Below are positions 11,915-25,696 of a DNA stretch of 64,000 nucleotides, in pieces. This DNA is from Orthonyx spaldingii (Eukaryota > Chordata > Aves > Passeriformes > Orthonychidae): contig VZTJ01003579.1 of assembly GCA_013397795.1 (NCBI GenBank), forward strand, positions 283,346 to 347,345, in the 5' to 3' direction. The position numbers and the translations under genes are program-made. Position 1 is the stretch's first letter. Each line of letters opens with the position of its first letter. A model generated the notes under the pieces. The model saw only the letters and a list, made by a program, of their open reading frames with translations. It did no database searches and was not told the DNA's origin.

Positions 11915-14900
11915 TGAGAGACTCCAAATCAAAGGTGAATATTAAAAGACTCACATTATTATGCTGTCAGCTGTCAGGTTTTCAGCTAACTTCTCAGCAT
12001 TTAAATCTCTCTCATTACTCTTACATCTCTTAGACTGGTAGCAGTTTTGGCTCCTCACAGAAAATGAGCCCAGCCGCTCTACCGAGTTCAATTAGGTCTT
12101 GTTGAAACCAGTTTTGAGATGGTCTTTGACCCTAATGAGAACTGGTTTGGAACTGCTATCCAAATAGATTTGCAGTTTATTTGCCCTTTTCATAAAGGGG
12201 AAAGCCAAATCTACCAGAGTGATGGGGACAAAAAACATGGCAGGATCCACACATGGACTACTGACTGGCACAGATGCTTTTCCTTCCTGGACAGTTTTGA
12301 GACTGTTCGGCTCCCAGTGATGTAGGAAAGCCTCTGTATCCTCATATGTGGCCAGACAGGATCTGCTGGCCCATTGCGTCAGCAGGGCACTGTTGCAGTG
12401 CAATATTGTTATCTCGGACCAAATTGCATTTAGATATATGTAACCTTTGCATCATCAATGCATATACTGAGCTGGGCAAATTGGCTGTGCTGACAGAGCA
12501 GTTTAAAATAGTCACATTTCCCTGGAGGCAGATTTTGTGAAATATATTCTGGGAAATTTAGTATTTCTGTCAAGCTGTTTCATTTCGTGTCTCCTTGACA
12601 CCTGCTTTAATTTCTAAAACATGCAGCTAAGTGGCTGCTAAGTTATTAAAGCTACACCTAGGACAGTGGCAAAAAAAATTAAGATATTTATTTCAGTGTA
12701 TGTTTAGTGCCTTCAATTCCTATACCCAAATCTTGTCACATTTCCCCAGGACATTTAGGAATCCAAAAAGGACATAGGAAGCAGGTGGAATTTTGAAGAC
12801 AGCTAAGGGGGTTATGCAGCAGACTTTTACTGAAATGATATGCAATATTCAAAGAGAAAAAGACACCTCTTATAGGTAGTGATATCACAGTGAAAACTTT
12901 CCAGAATATGGCTTCAGGAAGGTTAGACCATGGAATAACAAGCATTATATATGAAAAAAGTGGCAACTGAGATAATTCAAACTGGAATATGGTGAGACAT
13001 GGATCATCTCAAAGTCATTTTGGTGGATACTACTTTGGGATATAAGATGTTCCTATTTCCTTGCCACTGCCAGTCTAGTAAAAAAAAAACTTTAAAAATT
13101 CCTCTAAACTCAGCGCCATACTGATTTGGGTTGCAATGTAGCATTTAATTGCTCTCCTTTGCTCTCAGCTCCCATTCAGACCTAGAAATATCAAATAATA
13201 ATTATCTGCAGTAAAATTAATTGCAGCATTTAGTTCACTAATGACTTAGTTTGGCTTCTGGACGTCTTAATTACAGAATCAAGTGTATTTTCACATAGGC
13301 ACAGATTACATGATTAGTATTAGATGTCTCAATAACTTTCAGTTTTGAGACTACCCAAAATCAAACTTTCAAGTTGCAACTTCATATTTAAAAGCAGAAG
13401 GTACAAGAAAATTATTTCAGAATTTTAACATGAAAGTCCTGCTTGAATAAATTCTAAGTGAATTCTTCAGCCAGTTTGATTATGGTTTGACAAATTTTTA
13501 AACTTAGCAAATTCTTAGAACTAAATGTAACTTTAAGTATACTGCAGGGTAGGCAGGTACTTAACCTAAACTTACCCTGCTGAGTTTTTATGAATCGAGT
13601 CTGAAGATTTGATTTGAGAGACTGGTGCTAGTGAAGACCTTGGATTGCTGAAGGCTAAATCTTGACTCTGGCACAAGCATTGCCTTTACAGGAACTGTGT
13701 CTATTGAATTCGACTCATAATAAGATTCATAGAATGGGAAAATAACTTTATATAATGCTTAAATGTGAACAGTACAAACATCCCTTAAAGCATTTCCTAG
13801 TACCAAAAGTCAAGGGCATTTCTGCCAGAAATGCGTCTTTATTGTATGTGTATTTTTTAAACTTGATACTTAGAGAAAAACAGGTGTTTGCAATACCTAT
13901 CACTTGCTGAAGGCCAAAATGTAGTTATGCTTTGGCAAGTAAATGCAAGTGACATCATCTGCAAAACTGACCACTGAGTTCAGGTAGTTTTCATTGCTTA
14001 TAAGAAGAAAAGATTTTTCAGCTATGTCTTTGAACAGTCATGTACATCTTGTATTAAACCTATTAAACACAAGTTATTTGAACTTGTCTAATCAGTATGC
14101 AACATCTCATTTAAGACTGTTAGTTCAAGGACACCTAGATCTTCACCATAAGCAGAGAACTACTTATAAATAACCTTAGCACTGAAATTAATAAATTAAA
14201 GTTACAGTATATTGTTACAATATCATTAGAAAAATCAAAGCACACACCTTGTACACAGACAGATCACACCAAATCATTGCTAAAGCAAGATACAAATGTT
14301 TTGAATAGCATCATATAAGAATTCAAACTTGACGTCAGAAAGATAAAATCCTTTTGATATCAGTGACATTGAATAATGCTTTTAAAAAATATTTTATGCT
14401 AAATTTCTGAGTTGGAATACTAGTTACTGAATTCAGATTCTTTCCATCGTTAACTAGTATAATCCATCTGTAATCCCCATAGTTGTGCTTCTTAGGTAAA
14501 ATCAGAAATAATATTTGTAATATTAAATTTCTCAAGAAATTGAGACTGCTGAATTCTATCTTTTTATCTGAACAATCACAATTGTTATTTTTCTTTTGGT
14601 AAAAACACATGGCACAGAAGATATTTTTATACTGTCAACAGACTGACTTGAAAAATATAAATATATCCTGTATTTAAATATATAATATGTATATACACTA
14701 TCAACATTCACATTAGAGAATCTGAACAATTGTGTTGAAATTACTTTTAAGAAAGCTTTCTGAGTAATTTCATGTCACATAAAGCATTGAAAATGTTCAA
14801 GTGTACCATATGAAATGGGGCTTCTCAAACCTAAATAAAACATACTTATGAAATGTATGTGAATATGTGAATATGCATTTTTTAAATGTACATTTTCTTT

Positions 14901-14964
14901 TCAGATCTGCAATTTCTACCAGTTATAGCTTGCAAGTTGCAATAACTAAAAGAGTTATCTGGAG

Positions 14965-15093
14965 TCAGTGTTTTCTTTCAGCAGGCTGTTGCAGGCAGAG
15001 TTCACTCACTGAAGAAACTATAGGCAAATTATTCTCAAGATGATAGTTGATGAGATGACTTATGCTGTCAAAGACACGATCTTTTGTACGAAC
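14965..15093 (-). CDS. SHC3: SHC3 exon 12: SH2 C-terminal half and stop
   Basis: Forty-two codons and TGA (14965-14967), starting VRTKDRVFDSISHLINYH and ending CLQQPAERKH. This is the second half of the SH2 domain and the short C-terminus; mammalian SHC3 ends almost identically. The acceptor TTTTTTTGAAG at about 15094-15104 is pyrimidine-rich. Phase 0 fits the end of exon 11. It is too short for simple ORF detection but certain by alignment. Confidence 0.95.
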   Translation of the reverse strand, partial: VRTKDRVFDSISHLINYHLENNLPIVSSVSELCLQQPAERKH

Positions 15094-18000
15094 CTTCAAA
15101 AAAAGGATGGAAGAAGATAGATTAAAGAGTAAGATACCTTTCCCCTTAACGTCACACTAAAATTGTCTAAGAATAAAATGACAAAATCATATTTTAGAGA
15201 CTGATCCCTCTTCCATCAAAATTGGTGGAAATTTCACACTTATCTATGTGGCTTCTGTTTTGTCTCTTACTCCCTCTATTTTCACCAAACAGATATTTTG
15301 CATGCAATTCCATGGACCAGCCTGCTCTTATTACTCTTTCTGAATAAATCTGTTTGAAAACTTTCTGCACATGATTCTGTTTCACTGTAAGTCAGATTTT
15401 TAGATCAAGATTTCTTCTTCAAGGGACCACCTACTTCTTTTAAGTGTTTGCAACTTTTTAATTAGAAAGAGCTATCATGTCAGATGTGTCAGAACCCAGC
15501 TTCTTTGTGCACCTCAGCATTTCTGTGTTTTCCTTAAGACCTTCTTTGCCACTTGAAAATTCCCTTCCTAGAAAGTGATCCAGCCACCATATGTGCTTAG
15601 CTTGGGCTTGCCCTGTGCTGCACTGTACATCCCTGTGCCTTTGGAACTGAAACACTTCAGGGCAAGAAACATTTGTCTAGCCCACATACCAGCCCTCTGT
15701 ACCAGCATCCTGCTGGTATACAATATTACACCTGTGATAGGAGGAAACTGATATTGCAGGATAAAACAGTCAAAATTATCAGAAGCCAAAACCTAATCTA
15801 TATTACAAGGCAAGAGTTAATTATTTAGCCACATGTCCACATAACATTTCCTTCATATGTTTCAAATGAGTTAGGCATACAGCTGCTACAGTCAGAGCAC
15901 AGGTCCACTCAAGCTCATGTTGCACTAAAACTTTGTATTGGGCTGTCTCTACATTGTCTCAAGCAAATGCCTGTGAGCACTGCTCTGAGTAATGAATGCC
16001 ATCTATTCTCCTTGAACATTTCTCAGGAAGAGAGAACAATTTGTGTTAAAACTTTCAAAAATCATCTTATGCTGTGATGGACACCTCTCCTGAAATAATT
16101 CAGTCTTCAACATTAAGTTCTGGAAAAATTGCTAGAAGCTTAACACAGGATGTCACTGGGTAAAAAAAAAAAAGGAAACAAATAACTTTAACTGCATATG
16201 ATGCTATCCAGTGGGTCTACATGTAGTTATGTCATTGAAGGAAACCAACAGGCTCTCCCAATTTCTGAAGCATTCTGCTTTGACATGTCACTTTCTCTTA
16301 AATCAAACTATATTTTCAAAATGAAAAGATATCTTTAAAAAAACAGGAACTTTACTTATCTATATTCTGAGATGTTCTTACCTTAAGTTAGACACTCTAC
16401 CATCACCAGAGTTCTAATTCTAAAGAAAGAAAAATCCTGAGGTCCTTCATGTTAAGCATCCATTACCTGAACGAAGGATCTCTTTTCCCTATTTTATTTT
16501 TTGTTAGCTGGATGAGAGCAGAAGCAACTGGACAGTTAACTCTGCTCTGAAAACACACCATTAAGACCTGTTACATGTCACTGGACAACGTGTGTGAAAT
16601 TAATTTTCAGGCCACGTTTGTGTGAATCAGTCCTTAAGAACAATCACACTGAGACCATGCAGAAGAAATGCAAGCCACTGGCATGCTGTGGCGGCTGGCC
16701 ACACACTGCCATTGTATTGATGATTCTCCATTTTGACAAGTTGCGAACAGGGCTGCTCAGAAGCTGCATCAGGATCCCACAAATGGTACCACCTGCACCC
16801 TGTCTGTAACTAACTACAGTTGCACAAAATAGTTATTCTGGAACAGTGCCTCCTGAGCAAGGCATTTCAGGCTATTTGGGTCATGATAATACAAGCAGGC
16901 TGAGGGAAGGAATAGGTGCACTAGAGGCAGTGCAGCAAAGGTGGGGGGGCCCTCCAACCTGTGCAGGAAGAAAATGCCCTGGAAGTCATCACAGGACCTG
17001 AGTATTCCATGCCAGTCAGCACTGCAGCAGAGCTGCCAGTGGGACACAGCGTTCCTACACTTGCCATGTCACACAGAAGTGTTTCCCTTGCAAGTAGTCT
17101 GTAACAGTTATTTGTGGGTTTAGGCTGAAAAGAGAATTAGGGGACCTTGTTGCAGGAGTCACAAAACTGTTGGTAAATTTTAGCAAAGGAGGCTGCCCCT
17201 CAAGAGGTGTAGAGCCACTCCCTTGGGCTGGTGTACCCATCAAACCCAGGACTAGGTAGCTGGCACCTCAAAAGTGCAAAATCATTCTTTGACTGGCCTC
17301 ATGTGGCAAATGTAATTAATTGCAACAGGTACCATGGGTGTTCCTCACCACTGCAACATAGACTGCAGGACTTGTGACAGCACAGACTCTTTCCCACGGG
17401 AATTAATCCCCTCTTCTGCTGAAGTTTACTAAATATAAGATAAGTTCCATGTTACTGAGAGTGGCTTTTGGAAACATGCGGTCAGAGCTCGGCTCAGTCA
17501 ACCCCGTGGGGTGGAAGATTCTCAGGCAGTCCAAATAGTCTTCTCATGTGTATATAAATCTGTTATTAATTAAATAAACTCACTCAACACTCTCTCAAAA
17601 TTCGTGTGTCCCTTTGCTCCACTATTGGTTCAACAGCGACAAGGACTGACGTAATTCTGCCACAGCTTTCTCAGCTCAGATGCCAATAGGCCAATACCTT
17701 TACGGGAGTTTCTTGCTTACCCTGGGGCTAGTTATCTAAAGTTGTCCTTTATAGAGGAAAAGGAGTTGCCCACTTGCAGCCACCAGGAACCAAGAATAAA
17801 ACTCACGACAATGATTTCAATCTCTCTGAAGAGATTATGACTCCAAAGAAGCAGGACAGGACAGCTACAGAAAACTAGAGCTCCCTTTGCCCCCTCCATC
17901 TTGCTATGGGGAAGGTCCCTTCAGCAGCTAAGGGAGTCTCAGTGCAGCAAAAGGATGGAGCAGGCTTACCCCAGTTCTCTCCTAGGCATACATGCAGGAA

Positions 18001-21000
18001 AATACAGAGGACCTGGTTCATATCCCAGCTAACAGAGATGTCAAGTGGAAATTGCCAGCATGCAGGCTAGCAAAACCTCCTTGCTTTAGCAAGAATGCTG
18101 AAGTGGCGTAACCGTACTTTTGACCAAGACTGTATAGCAATGGCCAAAGTGTGAACTTGCTTGGGAATCAGGTTCCTAAGAATTTCTGCAATGTGCAGAA
18201 ATCATGCAATAGGTCTTCTACTAGGCATCAAGGAGAGAACTAGAGATGTGATGGCATATTAGTGATGTGAGGTGGTACTTATGATTAGTTGTGAATAAGC
18301 TATAAAGAAGATTAAAGACATTTAGAGAAAATATGTAGAGTCAGAAACCTCATCTATTAGTGAGGAGTCAGTGCTTACAGTTCCTTCTGGGTCCACCAAA
18401 AGAAGATGCTTGGCTTGTCCTTTGTGCATGCCTGTCAGCACATAGGAGCCAGGATTTGTGGTACTCTTCCTCACAAGGAAATCTCCACATTTCTTTAATA
18501 GCTGTTCTGCTTCTTTCCTGCTCATCTCTCCTTGATACCATGGTTCTGTACTCAGCTCTTCAGCTTCAGTCCCAACAGTCGCTCTGGATCCCATGGAGGT
18601 GGATTTCTTCAACATAGTCTCAGATGTTTGATTCTTGAGAGCATCTTCAAATGGTTCTGGTTATGGAAGTAGAAACAAGAACAGGATCATTCAGAGGTAA
18701 ACATGTAACACAATGGTGATATTTTCGTCATTTTAAACTGGATTTATTTTGCATTACAACCATTTCTCTTTATGAAAAAAATGAGGGAAGATGTACTAAT
18801 AGACTTACTGATTTATATAATATATTAAGACTGAGGAGTGTAATGTGTTTAAAATGTATGTTATGCACAGAAAGATACTGACAAAAATCAGACTGAACCT
18901 CGGCAGGATCTTTTGAAAGGTACTGGTTTTATTTCAGTAGTGGCTATTGTCAACAGCTGTATTTATATGATCTGGTACCAGGCAAATCTCTCCTTCAGTC
19001 TTTCTAGGTATGTCAGACAGTTTAATTTCAAATAAATTGCATAATAGGAGTACCTAATGTCATTATACTCATATCTGGTCTCTGTTCAAACAACTTATTC
19101 ATTTTAAAATTATCCATTACTGAGTCTCTGGCCAAAGGCTATGTCTAGAAGAGAACATTCACCCTTACCACTCAGCCTACTCCTAGCCTCCATCTAGGAA
19201 AAGAACCTTGCAAAACAGACACAGGTTAACACATTTAATATCATTTGCCTAGCTAAAATCAGCCTCAGGGAAACATCTTTTAAACCTCAGCTGAGTCCTG
19301 AACTCAGTGCAGCTGTAGAGTTGAGTGGAAAGATGTGTCATTGTGGATCCCAACAGTCTGACAGAAATAGCAAATATGTCATAGGGTGCTTCATTACATA
19401 TTGTACTGACCTCTCAGAAGCTATTTACTCTTGCAAGACCTTCATCTGGCCCACCAGTACATATTAAAAAGAAATGTTGTTCTGTGCCGACTAAGCTTAC
19501 AAAAGGACATCTGGAGAGCTGTGAAGCGATACACCGGCTCTAACTAGATTGTTCAGATGCAAGGAGTACACAGCCATGTTTGCATAGGGCCACAGAGAGG
19601 CTAGTTTAGGTCAGAGAAATAGGAAAAATACTGTGCTGTCACAGCTTATTGATATCTTAGCCAGTTATTAAAAGTAGCTTATAAATGTCTTCACTATACT
19701 GCAGTCTGCACAAAATCTAACATATGTTTAGCTCAACAAACCACTAACTTAGGTCTAATTGGCACATTTTCTAAGACTACTTTTCTCTGATGTTCCAATG
19801 GCTGATAAGAGTTAACATCCCTGATTTCAAACAGCATATTTTTCTCATTTCAGATCTATATTCACAGATAGATACTCTCTCAACTTTCTTCTCTCCTCCT
19901 TTCTTTCAATTCAACATTTCATTAAGCTGTGGAAATAGTCATATCTCAACAAAAACATTCCAGGAAAATGGGTCTACCTATACTGGATAACAGAAATGTA
20001 GATTATTTTACGGATAATTTGTAGGTACCAACTGCTTTGTCTCACTGCCTTTTAATTATGTGAACTACATTAAATAAAGGATGGATTAGCATTTTATCTG
20101 AGGTAGGAAGAGTAAAAAAAACCAAGAAAATTTTCTGTACATCAAATGCTTTCACCATTACTTCACTTTATATATCTCCTCAAGGCTGAAAACAATGTGC
20201 ATTAGTAGGACCAGTACTAAACTATGGCTGATGCTTAAACTGTGGTTTTGCAGCTATGGTTATGATTCCAATCTAGGAAAAGCTGCCTTCAAAGCTGGAA
20301 CAGATAGGACAGGAGGCCTACCCAGAGCAAGAGGTAACTCAGCACTTTAATTTCCATGCTAGATTCCTTGTTGAAGAAAGCTTTTGATATATGCGTTTAC
20401 TTCCTTGTAACAAACTCAGAGAACAGGCTGAAGATAATTCTCCACCCATCCACACCTTCACCCTCCTTCACTTTCCTGTATAGCAAGCTTCCTGATTAAT
20501 TTTTCTTCTGACATAACTGTCTGTGATGTTAAGGATAGCATAGACTGCAACTAACCTTAACTCAGATATTAGACAGACTAGCTTCAAGTCTTCTGCCATC
20601 CTTATTTTAGTTCAGTCCAATATGAAACCACAATGGATTCTAAAATTCACTGTAATTACACCAGGAACACTAAATTTGAAAAATTAAAAAGTGATTTTTT
20701 TTTTTTAAAACAGAACTAATGCATCAACCTATTTGGTCACTTGTTAGAAAGAAAGTGAATAGGAAGGAAACTCACTCATGTCAAACAGATCCTTTCTGGG
20801 GCTGCTTGCTTCAGCATCCTCGATTGTTCCACTGAAGGTACTTTCAGCATCTGCCTGAAGTGCCAGTAGAGCTTCTCTATTTATATGCTGGGTGTTTACA
20901 TAGGTTGGCAGCTCTGCTGTTGGTGCTACTTCTGATTTCTCTTCTGACGTACTACAAATATCCAGAGATCCTAGAAAATTCAAGACTTATTTTTAATTTT

Positions 21001-24000
21001 ATTTGACAGAACAATGTTGTTATTATGGCCAATTATCATCACACCACATCACCACAGGTTTAAAAGTTCCTGGATTGGGAGATGTAAAGTCAGTAATTGC
21101 TGAATCTAGTAGAAAAAGTGTTGGTTAATGGATTCAGAACTGTGTTTCAATGAGGGTATGGTGGGGCTATTTTTCAGGAGAAAAGGAAACCTTTGTAAAT
21201 AAAGACTGTAAATTTCAAAAATTATATTCTGTTGGGGAGTCATGAGAGGAGGAGAAGGTATTAAATCCTCAAATATGTGCAGATTGACACATTAATCTGG
21301 CATTTGAATGGAAGTGTCCCTAGAAACAGAGTAAAGATATCACATAAAGGTGGATGGGGTGAAATTTTATATATGTTTTGAAATTACTTACTTGAAATTC
21401 AAAGAAAACAAAAGGAACATTATACAGTATTTTCTATTTGTTGAGCAGAGAGCATTTCTTCACATTTTGAATTAAACTTCTCACTTTAGGCTTTTCATTT
21501 GAAAATTCCATTGTACATACCGTAGTGGGTCAGATTTTCAGAACAGATCATGCTGCACACCCTTAAATATCATGGGGTTTTAAGATATAGAAAGTGAGAA
21601 AGCTGAAAGTTTGGGCAATTCTATTTATGAACTACTCTGCAGAAGAAAATATTTCATGAAGGTGTGCATTTAATAATTTATCCACACGTAATTATCAAAT
21701 GCTTTTTACTGGTATCAACACTAAAACTCAGACAAAGGGAACCTATCAGCCAAGTGCAGTTCATTGCCTTAAGACTTTGAGGCATCAGACTTTCACATGC
21801 TTTGCCTCCCACAACCACCTGCAGTCTCACAGCTAAAAGCAGAAAAACTCACCTTGTTTAACAGGCCCATGATGCCGTTCTTCATTGAATTTTTCTCCTA
21901 AGTGATGGCTCTGATAATAAATCTGCTCTCCTCCCACTCCTGATGCAGACTAGAATGGACACATATGGAAGGAATTTTTCAATTGCCTTTAAAATGCTCA
22001 GATACATTATGAGTGGCTCTGCCAATTTCCTTGGATGTATTTTGTGTACCCTCACTCTTCCTTTCCAATTAATCATAATGTCAGAATATATATATCCCAA
22101 ATACAATTGTGTAAGAGTAAGACATTACCAGTGACCTTCATGTGGTCTTTCCTGCTCTTTGCTTTTAGTGACCCCCATGATACCAAATGATGCATCATTT
22201 CTTTAGTACATTTGTACTCACACAGCGGGTCTTGGCAACCTGTTACTGGGAAAAGTGTTCCACAGAAACACATGCAGGACCAGAAGACAGCCCCAGCACT
22301 CTTCAAATCATGAGCAGAAAGATTCACATTGGTACCAGGGGATGCACTTGGGCACTGAGGGGAAGATGTCAGCTACAGACAGGACCCCTCTGGATTTAAG
22401 CAAAGTTGTGCTGGATCTGAAAACACCTCTTAGGGCACTTCACTGATGCTGCTGTCAAGCTAGACAGAAATGCTAGTAGAAACAGTTCAACATGAGGTGG
22501 AAAACCTACCTAGGAACCTGAATGAATACTGATTGCTGCCAAGTCATTAATATAATGAACGGTTAGTCATGACTGCACTAGATGGTTTAAATGATTCTGC
22601 ATTAAATCATTCCCAGTTCATGTGAACTATTTTATACTCTGTGAAGCAGACATGGTTTCCACAAACGTAGTAGCCCTCGGTGGATTTCTGTTCCTTGAAT
22701 CTGGTTAATCTTGTAACACTATACGGATTTCACCTTCTTTAACTTTTTCTGAACCTGTCTAATGTGTTGCCCCCTCGGTCTGCAACGGCCATTCAGACAG
22801 AAACTGGCCACACAGGAAGGGCTGTGAGTTATAAACGGTCCCAATGTATCCACCATAAATCACATGTCTTTTAAAAATTTTGGATCAATCAGCAGGGGAG
22901 TAGAGATGAAATTGTACTGACCTGGGCTGTGTCTGCAGCAGTGGGAAGCCTTGTTTTGAGCCTGGCATCAAGGAATCCGCCAGGGGGAGGTATTTTATTT
23001 GGGATGTTGTTGTAATAGGGATGCTCTGTTGCCTCGTTCTCTTCCTCTGTCCATGGGTCCTCAAAACTCTGCATCCTGTAAGGAAGTGAGTGCTTTGTTT
23101 TGCCCCTCGCTTCTAAAGCACTTACAGATACTTTCAGCAGGTTAAGAGTGCCTGTTAGGGGATCACTATTGCATATTATAAAGACACTTCAGCTACCATT
23201 GTAAGTCAGAAAGCAATGATGGATCATGCAGCAGATCTTCTCTGTTTACACAAATTAACATAAACCTCCTTTGCAATGGACAAAATTCTTTATGGTGAGT
23301 AAAGGATGTTTTAACTTGGCTTTAAAGACCATTATAAACCGCATTAACAAACAACTTTATCTAACCTTAAAATAGCACTTGTAATATTATGGCTTGATTG
23401 ACTGACTAGGCTCTAAATCTTTGTCTTTAGTTATGACTGCTCTATCACCGATATAATTCCACAAGAACTTCACAAAGTCAAGAGATGTGAATATAGCATG
23501 CTTCCAGATTAGGATGGTAGCATTTTATATTCTCTACATACCTGTTTTGTCCTGATATAAGAGATTACAGAGGGTGTAAGTTCACTGGGATTTCTAGTAA
23601 TGTTAGTAAGCACATAGCAATCCATGTCTCCAAAGAGAATAGAATGCTATATCCCGGCCTTTTGAACATATACAAACAGACAGAGTTTGTATCCTCTAGA
23701 GAACAATGCAGTCAAACCTCCGTGCAATACATCACATTCCTAGAAACATCACCCCAATATAAGAAATACTGAAATATCATTAGTCATTTTGGAAGCTTAG
23801 CATTCTGACCAACTCCATCAAAACTAACACAGCTGCTATGACAGTAATGAGGAAATACCACAAATAACAACCATTCTTGGCCATTCAACTCTGCCTACTA
23901 ACTACAGCACAAAACACATGATCATTTCAACATCACTATGAAATCCATATTTAGCCTATTCTTTCATATTGACTGTGTTCCTTTCATATTTGTTAGGTAA

Positions 24001-25645
24001 ACACTATTTCGCTAATACAGCAGAAATCTTTTTAAAGTGTTCAAATCCTGTCTGTCTTCAGCAACATTGTCCACCACACATATTATCAAGTAGATTGAAA
24101 GCTAAAGAAGATGCTTTAGCAATCTTCTGCAATAACACTCACCTGTCAGGGAAAGAAGGTGTCTTAGAGGGACATTGCAAGTACTGCTTAAATCGAAGCT
24201 CGAATGCTTGCCCTATTGTGCTGATCACATCCTGGGCCAGGCCATCACAGCATTCCAGTATATGACAAGCTAAATGAAAAAATTGACACATGCAAATCAC
24301 TGTTTATGTCATGGTGAGATGCACTGACCTATGACAAAACACCTACATGTCAAACTTAGTTGCCCTATTAGTGATGTGCATATTTCAATAAAACCCAATT
24401 CTGATACCATGAATTTCAGGCAATCATACCTTTTTAAAGGTTGCATAAAATTAAACTGATGTGTAACTGCAGTAGACAAAGTCACGAGTCTGTTCCACTA
24501 TTTTATGAAGTCCACAAGCAGAAAAAACCTCATAAAATTTCACTTGTTATTACCTGAGTGCAACAGATTATGTAAGAATTCTAAGCTTTAAATTGAAATT
24601 ATTCAATTAAAATTCAATTATTACAAAAATATTAATAGATGGTAATAATGATAAAAGCTTTATTGCATTCTTCAGTTTTATTACCACTTCAGTTTTATGT
24701 CTAATCACCTCAAGTTCACAAGCTTCTCTCTTTTCCCAAATTGCAGTCCGAGGGAGAGGCAGTATCCACAGATACTTTCTAGATAATGAGCCCTGATCTT
24801 ACTCCAGGAATACAGAGGTTGGTACTTTGTCCTGTTTGTTTGCATGAAGAGACTCCCAACAAACTGCACGGTCACTGAGGAGTACAGAGCCAGCAAGCTG
24901 ATTAACTCCAGCACTTCCCCATGTGCCACCTCTCTGAACCCACTGATTGACAGAGGAAGTAAGGGGGAGGTTAGCAACACAAGCTCACTTCATACAGAAG
25001 ACTGAGAGACCTTTATCAGCTGTCTGTGCTGCCAAATCTGTCATGGTTTTAAATCAGAGAATGGCTTGGATGTCTCATCGTATGTCAAAACACCAAGAGG
25101 TGAGCATGTGAAGAGCTCACTCAACATTGCAGGAGCACAGATGGGTACTAAGAGTTGGAAGCTAAAGATCTGAATGAACAACATCTCAGTGATATCCAGA
25201 GAAGCCCAGGTGAGTTAATTTTCCATATTCAGAGCTGGACAAGCATATTATCTACTGGCTATAGGCCTGGACTGGATTTCAAACTCTGGTTCTTTTTCAA
25301 GTCTTGCCACAGGAAAGTGGGTTCTTGTTCAAAGTTACTGATTTGTTCACCCCTGACTGCTTTCATAACCTGAATATAAACTCTTCAACTGAAAAAATGC
25401 ATTTTAGTACATGCCCAGTGTCCCACTCACTGAAACCAAGTGCATTGGATGCTAAGGTCCTACAAATAAGGGTTGGTCATGACATTTGTGTGAAATGGTT
25501 TTAGTTAAAGTAACACAGGGAGACTAAGTGGGTTTACATATGACTTTTCAGAGGCTGAAATACTGGATAGACTTCTGAAGAGGCCAGAATAAAGGGCCAA
25601 GAAACCTGCAGTTGTGCAAGTATAGAATGTCTGCTGTCTCTTCCT

Positions 25646-25696
<51 letters not shown>

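Larger units (their letters stand above)
7731..14964. other. Convergent region: intergenic DNA and SHC3 3'UTR
   Basis: This lies between the dead CR1 and the SHC3 stop codon. No protein gene is recognised; 7740-8640 is relatively GC-rich and has overlapping unknown short ORFs on both strands. The part nearest 14964 should be SHC3 3'UTR, read on the minus strand. Minus-strand AATAAA hexamers (TTTATT on plus) occur at 13838-13843, 12687-12692, 10568-10573 and 9068-9073; any could end the transcript. Mammalian SHC3 has a long 3'UTR, so the more distal ones are plausible. The region also holds a 45-bp tandem duplication and a 31-base A tract. Confidence 0.4.

Noticed and set aside
12092..12403. 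103-residue minus-strand ORF
   Set aside because: No recognisable family, overlapping ORFs on the other strand, and a position in the likely SHC3 3'UTR or intergenic DNA.
13734..13748. TCATAGAATGG, which matches the reverse complement of a CR1 end
   Set aside because: Only about eleven bases match and the expected flanking CR1 sequence does not follow.
16594..17140. Possible retroviral internal or envelope remnant left of the LTR
   Set aside because: Translations in the frames I read show stops and no motif I can match; kept only as a possibility in the LTR entry.
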